This document shows positions 25,647-33,719 of a stretch of DNA of 64,000 nucleotides, piece by piece. The notes below the pieces were generated by a model that worked only from the letters and a program-made list of their open reading frames with translations, made no database searches and had not been told where the DNA came from. This DNA comes from Pseudomonas sp. GV085 (GTDB lineage Bacteria; Pseudomonadota; Gammaproteobacteria; Pseudomonadales; Pseudomonadaceae): contig NZ_QAOV01000010.1 of the NCBI RefSeq assembly GCF_003050925.1, positions 1-64,000 on the forward strand, read 5' to 3'. Within the stretch, counting starts at the first letter, position 1, and each line of letters opens with the position of its first letter. Made by a program: the position numbers and the translations under genes.

Positions 25647-26186
25647 ATGGCACGACTAAAAGAGATTTACCGGAAGGAAATCGCTCCGAAACTTAAGGAA
25701 GAACTTAAGCTTTCGAACGTGATGGAAGTTCCGCGCGTTACCAAAATCACCCTGAACATGGGTCTGGGCGAAGCGATCGGCGACAAAAAAGTCATCGAGC
25801 ACGCTGTTGCTGACCTGGAAAAGATCACCGGCCAGAAAGTCGTTGTGACCTACGCTCGCAAATCCATCGCTGGCTTTAAAGTCCGTGAAGGTTGGCCGAT
25901 CGGCGTCAAAGTGACCCTGCGCCGTGAGCGTATGTACGAGTTCCTGGATCGTCTGCTGTCGATCTCCCTGCCTCGGGTTCGCGACTTCCGCGGCCTGAAT
26001 GCCAAGTCCTTCGATGGTCGTGGCAACTACAGCATGGGCGTGAAAGAGCAGATCATCTTCCCGGAAATCGACTACGACAAGATCGATGCTCTCCGCGGTC
26101 TGGACATCACCCTGACCACCACTGCCAAGAACGATGATGAAGGCCGCGCTCTGCTGCGTGCGTTCAAATTCCCGTTCCGCAACTGA
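25647..26186 (+). CDS. rplE: 50S ribosomal protein L5
   Basis: L5 is the 179-residue 5S rRNA-binding protein of the central protuberance. LSNVMEVPRVTKITLNMGLG (about 22-41) is the family signature, and VTLRRERMYEFLDRLLSI is also typical. rpsN follows after 13 bases. In E. coli this junction holds the S8 repressor site; I could not identify an equivalent structure with confidence. Confidence 0.97.
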   Translation: MARLKEIYRKEIAPKLKEELKLSNVMEVPRVTKITLNMGLGEAIGDKKVIEHAVADLEKITGQKVVVTYARKSIAGFKVREGWPIGVKVTLRRERMYEFLDRLLSISLPRVRDFRGLNAKSFDGRGNYSMGVKEQIIFPEIDYDKIDALRGLDITLTTTAKNDDEGRALLRAFKFPFRN

Positions 26187-26199
26187 TTGGAGTAGGACC

Positions 26200-26505
26200 A
26201 TGGCCAAGATGAGCATGAAAAACCGCGAGCTGAAGCGTCAGCTCACGGTTGCCAAGTACGCCAAGAAGCGTGCAGCACTGAAAGCTATCATCGTTGATCT
26301 GAACGCAAGTCCAGAAGCGCGTTGGGAAGCTACAGTAGCCCTGCAGAAGCAGCCACGTGACGCAAGCGCTTCGCGCATGCGTAACCGCTGCCGCCTGACC
26401 GGTCGTCCACACGGCGTTTACCGCAAGTTCGGCCTCGGCCGTAACAAGCTGCGTGAAGCTGCCATGCGTGGTGACGTACCGGGTCTGGTTAAAGCCAGCT
26501 GGTAA
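26200..26505 (+). CDS. rpsN: 30S ribosomal protein S14
   Basis: S14 is a late 30S head protein. This 101-residue form is the long, zinc-independent type: it lacks the CxxC pairs of the short zinc-binding form and carries RNRCRLTGRPHGVYRKFGLG (about 61-80). MAKMSMKNRELKRQ at 26200 is the proper start. A 209-base gap with a terminator and a promoter follows, an unusual break inside the spc operon. Confidence 0.97.
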   Translation: MAKMSMKNRELKRQLTVAKYAKKRAALKAIIVDLNASPEARWEATVALQKQPRDASASRMRNRCRLTGRPHGVYRKFGLGRNKLREAAMRGDVPGLVKASW

Positions 26506-26527
26506 GTACTGTCAAAGTCTCGGTGTC

Positions 26528-26545
26528 CAGGATCGCAAGATCCTG
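26528..26545 (+). other. Stable GCAA-capped hairpin after rpsN
   Basis: CAGGATC-GCAA-GATCCTG is a perfect 7-bp stem with a GNRA tetraloop, 22 bases after the rpsN stop. It has no T-run, so it is not a terminator by itself. It may protect the 3' end of the upstream transcript or bind a protein. Confidence 0.5.
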
Positions 26546-26568
26546 ACCATCGGTGGCCTTGAATCTGG

Positions 26569-26598
26569 ATCAAGCCCCTTTTGGGGCTTGATTCATTT
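26569..26598 (+). terminator. Terminator inside the spc operon (rpsN-rpsH)
   Basis: ATCAAGCCCC-TTTT-GGGGCTTGAT is a perfect 10-bp stem followed by the moderate T-rich stretch TCATTT. It would end, at least partly, transcripts that come from the S10 and rplN side. Confidence 0.75.
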
Positions 26599-26616
26599 CT
26601 GGGGTGTGTCTAGAAT
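26588..26616 (+). promoter_or_regulatory. Promoter for rpsH and the distal spc genes
   Basis: TTGATT (26588-26593), 17-base spacer, TAGAAT (26611-26616). The -35 box lies in the descending arm of the terminator stem. Transcription would begin near 26623, leaving a leader of about 90 bases before rpsH. Confidence 0.68.
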
Positions 26617-26714
26617 ACCCGGCTCGCCTGAGCCCGTGTTTTTCATGCTCGGAGATTCTCGGCGACACGTAATAGCCGCAAGGCTAATTTTTTTGTATTA
26701 GGAGCGTCTAGCCC

Positions 26715-27107
26715 ATGAGTATGCAGGACCCGTTAGCGGACATGCTAACTCGTATCCGTAATGCCCAGATGGCTGAAAAGTCCGTCGTAAGCATGCCATC
26801 TTCCACGTTGAAGGTAGCTGTTGCCAAAGTCCTGAAGGACGAAGGTTACATTGCGGGTTATCAGATCAGCAGCGAAATCAAACCTCTGCTGTCCATCGAG
26901 CTGAAGTACTTCGAAGGCCGTCCGGTTATCGAAGAAGTGAAGCGCGTTAGCCGTCCAGGCCTGCGTCAGTACAAGTCCGTCGATGATCTGCCAAAAGTTC
27001 GTGGCGGTCTCGGTGTGTCTATCGTCTCCACCAACAAGGGTGTGATGACTGATCGTGCTGCGCGCGCTGCCGGTGTCGGCGGCGAAGTTCTTTGCACTGT
27101 GTTCTAA
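26715..27107 (+). CDS. rpsH: 30S ribosomal protein S8
   Basis: S8 organises the 16S central domain and represses the spc operon in E. coli. The 130-residue protein starts MSMQDPLADMLTRIRNAQ. The C-terminal signature STNKGVMTDRAARAAGVGGE is intact. Here it leads the second half of the spc operon behind its own candidate promoter, so the repressor protein is the first product of that segment. Confidence 0.97.
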   Translation: MSMQDPLADMLTRIRNAQMAEKSVVSMPSSTLKVAVAKVLKDEGYIAGYQISSEIKPLLSIELKYFEGRPVIEEVKRVSRPGLRQYKSVDDLPKVRGGLGVSIVSTNKGVMTDRAARAAGVGGEVLCTVF

Positions 27108-27119
27108 GGGGGGATAAGC

Positions 27120-27653
27120 ATGTCACGCGTCGCTAAGAACCCCGTTAAGCTGCCAGCCGGTGTCGAAGTAAAATTCGCAGGCCAACAGCTTTCGGTGAAG
27201 GGTGCCAAGGGTACTCTTGAACTGAACATCCATTCGTCCGTTGAGATCGTTGAAGAAGCTGGTGAGCTGCGTTTCGCTGCTCGCAATGGCGATCAACAGA
27301 CTCGCGCAATGGCTGGTACCACTCGTGCGTTGGTAAACAACATGGTCCAAGGCGTAAGCCAAGGCTTCGAGCGCAAGCTCCAGCTGGTCGGTGTTGGTTA
27401 CAAAGCGCAAGCAAAAGGCACAGTGCTGAACCTGGCTCTTGGCTTCTCGCACCCAGTGGATTACGAACTGCCGGAAGGCATCACCGCTGAGACTCCTAGC
27501 CAGACCGATATCCTGATCAAGGGCATCGACAAGCAGCTGGTAGGTCAAGTGGCCGCCGAGATCCGCGACTTCCGTCCACCAGAGCCGTACAAAGGCAAAG
27601 GTGTGCGCTACGCGGACGAAGTCGTCCGTCGTAAAGAAGCCAAGAAGAAGTAG
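27120..27653 (+). CDS. rplF: 50S ribosomal protein L6
   Basis: L6 binds near the sarcin-ricin loop. The 177-residue protein has two repeated domains and the C-terminal signature PEPYKGKGVRYADEVVRRKE (about 153-172). MSRVAKNPVKLPAGVEV is the usual start. It lies 12 bases after rpsH. Confidence 0.97.
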   Translation: MSRVAKNPVKLPAGVEVKFAGQQLSVKGAKGTLELNIHSSVEIVEEAGELRFAARNGDQQTRAMAGTTRALVNNMVQGVSQGFERKLQLVGVGYKAQAKGTVLNLALGFSHPVDYELPEGITAETPSQTDILIKGIDKQLVGQVAAEIRDFRPPEPYKGKGVRYADEVVRRKEAKKK

Positions 27654-27663
27654 GGCATAGCAA

Positions 27664-28014
27664 ATGACCGACAAAAAAGTTACTCGACTGCGTCGCGCTC
27701 GCAAAGCACGCCTGAAAATGCACGAACTCGAAGTCGTGCGTCTCTGCGTGTTCCGCTCTTCGCAGCACATCTACGCCCAGGTCATTTCGGCCGACGGCAA
27801 CAAAGTCCTGGCAAGCGCCTCGACTTTGGATAAAGAACTGCGTGATGGTGCCACCGGCAACATCGACGCGGCCACTAAGGTTGGCCAGCTGGTCGCTACG
27901 CGTGCTAAGGCCGCTGGCGTCTCGCAAGTGGCTTTCGACCGCTCTGGCTTCAAGTACCACGGCCGCGTTAAAGCGCTGGCTGATGCTGCTCGTGAAGCTG
28001 GGCTGGAGTTCTAA
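27664..28014 (+). CDS. rplR: 50S ribosomal protein L18
   Basis: L18 binds 5S rRNA with L5. The 116-residue protein has a basic N-terminus (VTRLRRARKARLKM), VVRLCVFRSSQHIYAQVI, and the C-terminal FDRSGFKYHGRVKALADAAR. Ten bases after rplF. Confidence 0.97.
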   Translation: MTDKKVTRLRRARKARLKMHELEVVRLCVFRSSQHIYAQVISADGNKVLASASTLDKELRDGATGNIDAATKVGQLVATRAKAAGVSQVAFDRSGFKYHGRVKALADAAREAGLEF

Positions 28015-28017
28015 GTT

Positions 28018-28518
28018 ATGTCAAATAACGACCAAAAGCGCGACGAAGGCTACATCGAGAAGCTGGTTCAAGTTAACCGCGTAGCCAAAACCGTTAAAGG
28101 CGGCCGTATCTTCACTTTCACCGCGTTGACCGTGGTTGGTGATGGTAAGGGCCGTGTTGGCTTCGGCCGTGGCAAGTCGCGTGAAGTGCCTGCTGCGATC
28201 CAGAAGGCAATGGAAGCTGCTCGCCGCAACATGATCCAGGTTGATCTGAACGGCACCACTCTGCAGTACGCAATGAAGTCCGCTCACGGCGCTTCGAAGG
28301 TGTACATGCAGCCTGCTTCTGAAGGTACCGGTATCATCGCTGGCGGCGCTATGCGTGCTGTCCTCGAAGTTGCTGGCGTTCAGAACGTTCTGGCCAAGTG
28401 CTACGGCTCGACTAACCCGGTAAACGTGGTTCACGCCACTTTCAAGGGTTTGAAAGCAATGCAGTCTCCTGAATCCATTGCCGCCAAGCGTGGCAAAAGC
28501 GTCAAGGAGATCTTCTGA
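28018..28518 (+). CDS. rpsE: 30S ribosomal protein S5
   Basis: S5 stabilises the decoding region with S4 and forms the mRNA entry site. The 166-residue protein has the dsRBD-like segment EKLVQVNRVAKTVKGGRIF (14-32) with the loop where spectinomycin-resistance mutations arise, apparently wild type. RAVLEVAGVQNVLAKCYGST follows near residues 112-131. Three bases after rplR. Confidence 0.97.
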   Translation: MSNNDQKRDEGYIEKLVQVNRVAKTVKGGRIFTFTALTVVGDGKGRVGFGRGKSREVPAAIQKAMEAARRNMIQVDLNGTTLQYAMKSAHGASKVYMQPASEGTGIIAGGAMRAVLEVAGVQNVLAKCYGSTNPVNVVHATFKGLKAMQSPESIAAKRGKSVKEIF

Positions 28519-28520
28519 TC

Positions 28521-28697
28521 ATGGCTACCGTAAAAGTAACGCTGATCAAAAGCATGACCGGCCGCATCCCTAACCACAAACTGTGCGTTAAGGGTCTGGG
28601 TCTGCGTCGCATCGGTCACACTGTAGAAGTCCTGGATACTCCCGAGAATCGCGGGATGATCAACAAGGCTTACTACATGCTGCGTGTCGAGGGTTAA
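28521..28697 (+). CDS. rpmD: 50S ribosomal protein L30
   Basis: A 58-residue L30, read directly from the sequence. It begins MATVKVTLIKSMTGRIPNHK, continues LCVKGLGLRRIGHTVEVLD, and ends NKAYYMLRVEG. Length and motifs match bacterial L30 (59 in E. coli). It lies 2 bases after rpsE and 3 bases before rplO, so translation is coupled. Confidence 0.96.
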   Translation: MATVKVTLIKSMTGRIPNHKLCVKGLGLRRIGHTVEVLDTPENRGMINKAYYMLRVEG

Positions 28698-28700
28698 TCG

Positions 28701-29138
28701 ATGAAACTCAATGATCTGAGTCCAGCGCCGGGTTCCCGTCGCGAAAAGCATCGTCCGGGCCGTGGTATCGGTAGCGGTTTGGGTAAGACTGGTGGCCGTG
28801 GTCACAAAGGTCAGACCTCCCGCTCCGGTGGCACCATTGCTCCAGGCTTTGAAGGCGGTCAACAGCCGCTGCATCGTCGCCTGCCGAAGTTCGGTTTCGT
28901 TTCCCTGAAAGCCATGGACCGCGCAGAAGTGCGTCTGTCCGAGCTGGCTAAAGTGGAAGGCGACATCGTCACCGTGCAGTCCCTGAAAGATGCCAACGTG
29001 ATCAACGTCAACGTACAGCGTGTGAAAATCATGCTGTCCGGTGAAGTGACTCGCGCTGTCACTATCGGCAAGGGAATCGGCGCCACCAAAGGTGCGCGTG
29101 CGGCTATCGAAGCAGCTGGCGGCAAGTTCGAGGAATAA
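28701..29138 (+). CDS. rplO: 50S ribosomal protein L15
   Basis: L15 is a 145-residue protein that reaches into the 50S core. It has the Gly/Arg-rich N-terminal tail (GRGIGSGLGKTGGRGHKGQT, about 21-40) and the C-terminal KGARAAIEAAGGKFEE. The stop is immediately followed by the secY ATG with no gap. Confidence 0.97.
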   Translation: MKLNDLSPAPGSRREKHRPGRGIGSGLGKTGGRGHKGQTSRSGGTIAPGFEGGQQPLHRRLPKFGFVSLKAMDRAEVRLSELAKVEGDIVTVQSLKDANVINVNVQRVKIMLSGEVTRAVTIGKGIGATKGARAAIEAAGGKFEE

Positions 29139-30467
29139 ATGGCTAAGCAAGGTGCTCTCTCTGCGCTCGGCAAAGGCGGTATGTCTGAACTCTGGGCTCG
29201 TCTGCGTTTTCTGTTCCTGGCGATTATCGTCTACCGAATAGGCGCACACATCCCGGTTCCAGGTATCAACCCGGACCGACTCGCGGACCTGTTTCGACAG
29301 AATGAGGGGACCATTCTTAGCTTGTTCAACATGTTTTCCGGCGGCGCGCTGGAACGGATGAGCATCTTTGCACTGGGGATCATGCCGTACATCTCGGCAT
29401 CGATCATCATGCAACTGATGACTGCCGTCAGCCCGCAGCTGGAGCAGTTGAAGAAGGAAGGTGAAGCTGGCCGTCGCAAGATCAGCCAGTACACCCGCTA
29501 CGGCACTGTCGTCCTCGCTCTCGTCCAGGCCATTGGCATGTCCATTGGTCTGGCGGGGCAGGGCGTTGCGTTCACTGGTGACTTTGGCTTCCATTTCGTC
29601 GCGGTATCCACGTTTGTGGCTGGTGCGATGTTCATGATGTGGCTGGGTGAGCAGATTACTGAGCGTGGTGTTGGCAACGGTATCTCGATGTTGATTTTTT
29701 CGGGTATCGTCGCCGGTCTTCCGAGAGCGATCGGGCAGTCTTTCGAGTCTGCACGTCAGGGTGATATCAACATCTTCGCCCTGGTTGCCATCGGTTTGCT
29801 GGCAGTAGCGATTATCGGTTTCGTGGTGTTCATTGAGCGTGGTCAGCGTCGTATCGCTGTTCACTACGCCAAGCGTCAGCAGGGCCGCAAGGTCTTTGCC
29901 GCGCAGACCAGCCACTTGCCGCTGAAGGTGAACATGGCCGGTGTTATTCCGGCTATTTTCGCGAGCAGCATTTTGCTGTTCCCGGCTTCGTTGGGTGCCT
30001 GGTTCGGTCAGTCTGAAGGTATGGGCTGGTTGCAGGACATCTCGCAGTCGATCGCTCCTGGTCAGCCGTTGAATATTCTGCTGTTTAGTGCAGGGATTAT
30101 TTTCTTCTGCTTCTTCTATACGGCGTTGATGTTCAATCCGAAAGACGTAGCGGAAAACCTGAAGAAGTCCGGTGCCTTTATTCCGGGCATCCGTCCAGGT
30201 GAGCAGTCTGCGCGCTACATTGATGGCGTTCTGACTCGCTTGACCATGTTCGGTGCTCTTTACATGACGGCCGTCTGCCTGTTGCCCCAGTTCCTGGTGG
30301 TTGCAGCCAACGTACCGTTCTACCTTGGCGGGACCTCGTTGCTGATCGTCGTCGTGGTTGTGATGGACTTCATGTCCCAAGTACAATCGCACCTCGTTTC
30401 GCACCAGTACGAATCCCTGATGAAGAAAGCCAACCTGAAGGGTTACGGCAGCGGCATGCTGCGCTGA
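29139..30467 (+). CDS. secY: Preprotein translocase subunit SecY
   Basis: SecY is the channel of the Sec translocon, with ten membrane helices expected over its 442 residues. Visible landmarks are the first helix FLFLAIIVYRIGAHIPVPGI, the second segment with the plug region and FSGGALERMSIFALGIMPYI, WLGEQITERGVGNGISMLIF, and the cytosolic C5 loop with FMSQVQSHLVSHQYESLMKK near the end. The gene abuts rplO directly, as in most bacteria. Together with secE at 3366, two of the three SecYEG subunits are in the window. Confidence 0.97.
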   Translation: MAKQGALSALGKGGMSELWARLRFLFLAIIVYRIGAHIPVPGINPDRLADLFRQNEGTILSLFNMFSGGALERMSIFALGIMPYISASIIMQLMTAVSPQLEQLKKEGEAGRRKISQYTRYGTVVLALVQAIGMSIGLAGQGVAFTGDFGFHFVAVSTFVAGAMFMMWLGEQITERGVGNGISMLIFSGIVAGLPRAIGQSFESARQGDINIFALVAIGLLAVAIIGFVVFIERGQRRIAVHYAKRQQGRKVFAAQTSHLPLKVNMAGVIPAIFASSILLFPASLGAWFGQSEGMGWLQDISQSIAPGQPLNILLFSAGIIFFCFFYTALMFNPKDVAENLKKSGAFIPGIRPGEQSARYIDGVLTRLTMFGALYMTAVCLLPQFLVVAANVPFYLGGTSLLIVVVVVMDFMSQVQSHLVSHQYESLMKKANLKGYGSGMLR

Positions 30468-30491
30468 CCCATAAGGTTCGAGGAGTTGGTG

Positions 30492-30608
30492 ATGAAAGTT
30501 CGTGCATCGGTGAAAAAGCTGTGCCGTAACTGCAAGATTATTCGCCGCGAAGGTGTTGTTCGAGTAATTTGCAGCGCGGAACCGCGTCACAAACAGCGCC
30601 AAGGCTGA
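30492..30608 (+). CDS. rpmJ: 50S ribosomal protein L36 (zinc form)
   Basis: A 38-residue L36: [17 protein letters not shown]..., with Cys11, Cys14, Cys27 and His33 as the zinc ribbon ligands (C+ form). Pseudomonads often carry a second L36 paralogue without the Cys residues, used when zinc is scarce; it is not in this window. The gene lies 24 bases after secY and closes the spc operon. GAGGAG precedes the ATG. Confidence 0.96.
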
Positions 30609-30624
30609 GTGTGATTGTGCTTCA

Positions 30625-30660
30625 AGCCCGGCAGCTAGTGCGCTGCCGGGTTGATTATTT
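30625..30660 (+). terminator. Terminator of the spc operon
   Basis: CCCGGCAG-CTAGTG-CTGCCGGG type stem (about 30627-30650), followed by TTGATTATTTGTTATT. The T-rich tail overlaps the next promoter. Confidence 0.78.
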
Positions 30661-30679
30661 GTTATTACAGCGATATTAT
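30651..30679 (+). promoter_or_regulatory. Candidate promoter of the alpha operon
   Basis: TTGATT (30651-30656), 17-base spacer, TATTAT (30674-30679). The -35 box directly follows the spc terminator stem, the same arrangement as the promoter at 26588. It would drive rpsM-rpsK-rpsD-rpoA-rplQ with a leader of about 50 bases. Confidence 0.68.
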
Positions 30680-30738
30680 CTCGCGCCCTATTTCTTGGCT
30701 TCCGGGGCGTAGGTAGCTGTCAATTGGAGTCCCACTGA

Positions 30739-31095
30739 ATGGCCCGTATTGCAGGCGTTAACATTCCAGATAACAAGCATACTGTTATCTCGCTGACCTA
30801 CATCTATGGTGTTGGTCGCACTACTGCACAGAAAATTTGTGCAGAGACTGGGGTAAACCCAGCAGCAAAGATCAAAGATCTGAGCGACGAGCAAATTGAA
30901 CAGCTGCGTGGCGAAGTGGCGAAGTTCACCACTGAAGGTGACCTGCGTCGCGAAATCAACATGAAAATCAAGCGCTTGATGGACCTCGGTTGCTATCGCG
31001 GTCTGCGTCATCGTCGCGGTCTTCCAGTACGCGGTCAGCGTACCAAGACCAACGCGCGTACCCGTAAAGGTCCGCGTAAGCCGATCCGCAAGTAA
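30739..31095 (+). CDS. rpsM: 30S ribosomal protein S13
   Basis: S13 is a 118-residue head protein that contacts P-site tRNA and forms intersubunit bridges. MARIAGVNIPDNKHTVISL and the C-terminal RGLRHRRGLPVRGQRTKTNA (about 89-108) identify it. It heads the alpha operon. Confidence 0.97.
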   Translation: MARIAGVNIPDNKHTVISLTYIYGVGRTTAQKICAETGVNPAAKIKDLSDEQIEQLRGEVAKFTTEGDLRREINMKIKRLMDLGCYRGLRHRRGLPVRGQRTKTNARTRKGPRKPIRK

Positions 31096-31125
31096 TCGCC
31101 CCAGCGAATCGACAGGAAAATTATC

Positions 31126-31515
31126 ATGGCAAAACCTGCTGCTCGTCCTCGTAAAAAAGTTAAAAAGACAGTGGTTGATGGCATCGCCCACATCCATGCA
31201 TCTTTTAACAACACCATCGTGACCATCACCGACCGTCAAGGTAACGCGCTTTCTTGGGCTACCTCCGGTGGTTCGGGTTTCCGCGGTTCCCGCAAGTCCA
31301 CCCCGTTTGCTGCTCAAGTAGCTGCTGAACGTGCTGGTCAAGCTGCGCTGGAATACGGCCTGAAAAACCTCGACGTTAACGTCAAAGGTCCAGGTCCAGG
31401 TCGTGAGTCTGCTGTCCGTGCTTTGAACGGCTGTGGCTATAAGATCGCCAGCATCACCGACGTGACGCCAATCCCGCACAACGGGTGCCGTCCGCCGAAG
31501 AAGCGCCGCGTGTAA
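31126..31515 (+). CDS. rpsK: 30S ribosomal protein S11
   Basis: S11 is a 129-residue platform protein beside the mRNA exit. The core VVDGIAHIHASFNNTIVTIT and the C-terminal ITDVTPIPHNGCRPPKKRRV are intact, including the Asn119-Gly120 pair (HNGCRPPK) that is deamidated to isoaspartate in E. coli. Confidence 0.97.
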   Translation: MAKPAARPRKKVKKTVVDGIAHIHASFNNTIVTITDRQGNALSWATSGGSGFRGSRKSTPFAAQVAAERAGQAALEYGLKNLDVNVKGPGPGRESAVRALNGCGYKIASITDVTPIPHNGCRPPKKRRV

Positions 31516-31533
31516 TCCAGGAGATTGTAAAGA

Positions 31534-32154
31534 ATGGCTCGTTACATTGGTCCAAAATGCAAACTCGCTCGTCGCGAAGGCACCGATCTCTTCCTGAAGA
31601 GCGGCGTGCGCGCGATCGAATCGAAGTGCAACATTGAAGCAGCACCTGGTATCCACGGCCAACGCCGCGGTCGCCAGTCCGACTACGGCACCCAACTGCG
31701 TGAAAAGCAGAAGGTCCGTCGTATCTACGGCGTTCTCGAGCGTCAATTCAGCGGCTACTACAAAGAAGCTGCTGGCAAGAAAGGTGCAACCGGTGAAAAC
31801 CTGCTGCAACTGCTCGAATGCCGTCTGGACAACGTTGTATACCGTATGGGCTTTGGTTCGACTCGTGCCGAATCCCGTCAGCTGGTATCGCACAAGTCGA
31901 TCAGCGTAAACGGTCAGACCGTTAACGTTCCGTCCTACCAGGTTCGTGCTGGTGACGTGGTCGCTGTTCGCGAGAAAGCAAAAAATCAACTTCGCATTGT
32001 CCAAGCTCTCGATCTGTGTGCCCAACGTGGCCGCGTAGAATGGGTAGAAGTAGACACTGAGAAGAAGTCGGGCGTTTTCAAGAACGTTCCAGCTCGCAGT
32101 GATCTGTCCGCCGACATCAACGAAAGCCTGATTGTCGAGCTCTACTCCAAGTAA
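31534..32154 (+). CDS. rpsD: 30S ribosomal protein S4
   Basis: S4 nucleates 30S assembly and, in E. coli, represses the alpha operon by binding its leader. The 206-residue protein has an N-terminal CKLARREGTDLFLKS segment and an S4 RNA-binding domain around RLDNVVYRMGFGSTRAESRQ (about 93-112). S4 also helps rRNA antitermination. It lies between rpsK and rpoA as usual. Confidence 0.97.
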   Translation: MARYIGPKCKLARREGTDLFLKSGVRAIESKCNIEAAPGIHGQRRGRQSDYGTQLREKQKVRRIYGVLERQFSGYYKEAAGKKGATGENLLQLLECRLDNVVYRMGFGSTRAESRQLVSHKSISVNGQTVNVPSYQVRAGDVVAVREKAKNQLRIVQALDLCAQRGRVEWVEVDTEKKSGVFKNVPARSDLSADINESLIVELYSK

Positions 32155-32176
32155 GGGCTAGAAAATAGGTGCATCC

Positions 32177-33178
32177 ATGCAGATTTCGGTAAATGAGTTC
32201 CTGACACCCCGCCACATTGATGTGCAGGTTGTCAGTCCAACCCGCGCCAAGATCACTCTCGAGCCTCTCGAGCGTGGCTTTGGCCATACCCTGGGCAACG
32301 CGCTGCGCCGCATCCTGTTGTCCTCAATGCCCGGCTGTGCAGTAGTCGAGGCCGAGATTGACGGTGTGCTCCACGAGTACAGCGCCATCGAAGGTGTACA
32401 GGAAGACGTCATTGAAATCCTGTTGAACCTTAAAGGTCTGGCTATCAAGCTGCACGGTCGTGACGAAGTTACGCTGACCTTGTCGAAGAAGGGTTCGGGG
32501 GTGGTTACCGCTGCCGATATTCAGCTGGATCATGATGTCGAGATCGTTAATCCCGATCACGTAATCGCTAACCTGGCGTCTAACGGCGCCCTGAACATGA
32601 AGCTCGTAGTAGCTCGTGGTCGTGGTTATGAACCGGCAGATTCGCGTCAGAGCGATGAAGACGAAAGCCGCAGCATCGGTCGCTTGCAGCTTGACTCTTC
32701 GTTCAGCCCGGTTCGCCGTATCGCATACGTGGTGGAAAACGCCCGTGTCGAGCAGCGTACTAACCTGGACAAGCTGGTTATTGATCTGGAAACCAACGGT
32801 ACTCTGGATCCTGAAGAGGCAATTCGCCGCGCTGCAACCATCCTGCAACAGCAGTTGGCTGCGTTCGTCGACCTCAAGGGTGACAGTGAGCCAGTGGTTG
32901 TCGAGCAGGAAGACGAGATCGATCCGATCCTGCTTCGCCCGGTTGACGATCTGGAACTGACTGTACGTTCGGCTAACTGCCTTAAGGCGGAAAACATCTA
33001 CTACATCGGCGACCTGATTCAGCGTACCGAAGTAGAGCTGTTGAAGACTCCGAACCTGGGCAAGAAATCCTTGACTGAAATCAAGGACGTTCTGGCCTCC
33101 CGCGGTCTGTCCCTCGGCATGCGCCTCGACAACTGGCCGCCTGCAAGTCTTAAGAAGGACGACAAGGCGACTGCCTGA
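32177..33178 (+). CDS. rpoA: RNA polymerase alpha subunit RpoA
   Basis: RpoA dimerises to nucleate RNA polymerase and binds UP elements and activators. The 333-residue protein has the N-terminal domain (1 to about 235; LEPLERGFGHTLGNALRRIL at 30-49), an acidic linker, and the C-terminal domain (about 250-333) with DDLELTVRSANCLKAENIYY and the helix-hairpin-helix LLKTPNLGKKSLTEIKDVL. All conserved segments are intact. Confidence 0.98.
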   Translation: MQISVNEFLTPRHIDVQVVSPTRAKITLEPLERGFGHTLGNALRRILLSSMPGCAVVEAEIDGVLHEYSAIEGVQEDVIEILLNLKGLAIKLHGRDEVTLTLSKKGSGVVTAADIQLDHDVEIVNPDHVIANLASNGALNMKLVVARGRGYEPADSRQSDEDESRSIGRLQLDSSFSPVRRIAYVVENARVEQRTNLDKLVIDLETNGTLDPEEAIRRAATILQQQLAAFVDLKGDSEPVVVEQEDEIDPILLRPVDDLELTVRSANCLKAENIYYIGDLIQRTEVELLKTPNLGKKSLTEIKDVLASRGLSLGMRLDNWPPASLKKDDKATA

Positions 33179-33220
33179 TCGTCGTAATCACCGAACGTAG
33201 TGTTTGGTAAGGAATGAACC

Positions 33221-33607
33221 ATGCGTCATCGTAAAAGTGGTCGTCACCTGAGCCGCACCAGCTCGCACCGCAAGGCCATGTTCCAAAACATGGCGGTGTC
33301 GCTGTTCGAGCACGAGCTGATCAAAACTACTCTGCCAAAAGCTAAAGAACTGCGCCGCGTTGCCGAGCCGCTGATCACTTTGGCCAAGATAGATAGCGTT
33401 GCTAACCGCCGTCTGGCTTTCGACCGTACTCGTTCGAAAGCTATCGTTGGTAAGCTCTTCAACGACCTGGGCAAGCGTTACGCTACCCGTGAGGGTGGCT
33501 ACCTGCGCATCCTCAAGTGCGGTTTCCGCGCTGGCGACAACGCGCCTATGGCGTACGTCGAGTTGGTTGATCGTGCTACTGCTGGCGAAGCTGTATCTGC
33601 CGAGTAA
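33221..33607 (+). CDS. rplQ: 50S ribosomal protein L17
   Basis: L17 is a 128-residue protein near the tunnel exit. MRHRKSGRHLSRTSSHRKAM and LFEHELIKTTLPKAKELRRV are typical. It is the last gene of the ribosomal superlocus and is followed by a terminator 21 bases later. Confidence 0.97.
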   Translation: MRHRKSGRHLSRTSSHRKAMFQNMAVSLFEHELIKTTLPKAKELRRVAEPLITLAKIDSVANRRLAFDRTRSKAIVGKLFNDLGKRYATREGGYLRILKCGFRAGDNAPMAYVELVDRATAGEAVSAE

Positions 33608-33628
33608 GACGTCAGTCTGAAACAAAGA

Positions 33629-33653
33629 ACCGGGCCTAGTGCCCGGTTTTTTG
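33629..33653 (+). terminator. Terminator of the alpha operon
   Basis: AACCGGGC-CTAGT-GCCCGGTTTTTTG, a compact GC-rich stem with a T-run. Confidence 0.92.
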
Positions 33654-33719
33654 TGTCTGTAAGAAATGCACCCTTTGTACAAGCGTCTCCCTCGTCCACA
33701 GCGTCATCATGTGATGGGG

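Noticed and set aside
26453..26701. 82-codon frame after rpsN
   Set aside because: Runs through the hairpin, terminator and promoter of the rpsN-rpsH gap; no ribosome site and no similarity recognised.
28431..30602. 723-codon open frame antisense to rpmD, rplO, secY and rpmJ
   Set aside because: It crosses four certain genes on the other strand and looks like reversed coding sequence.
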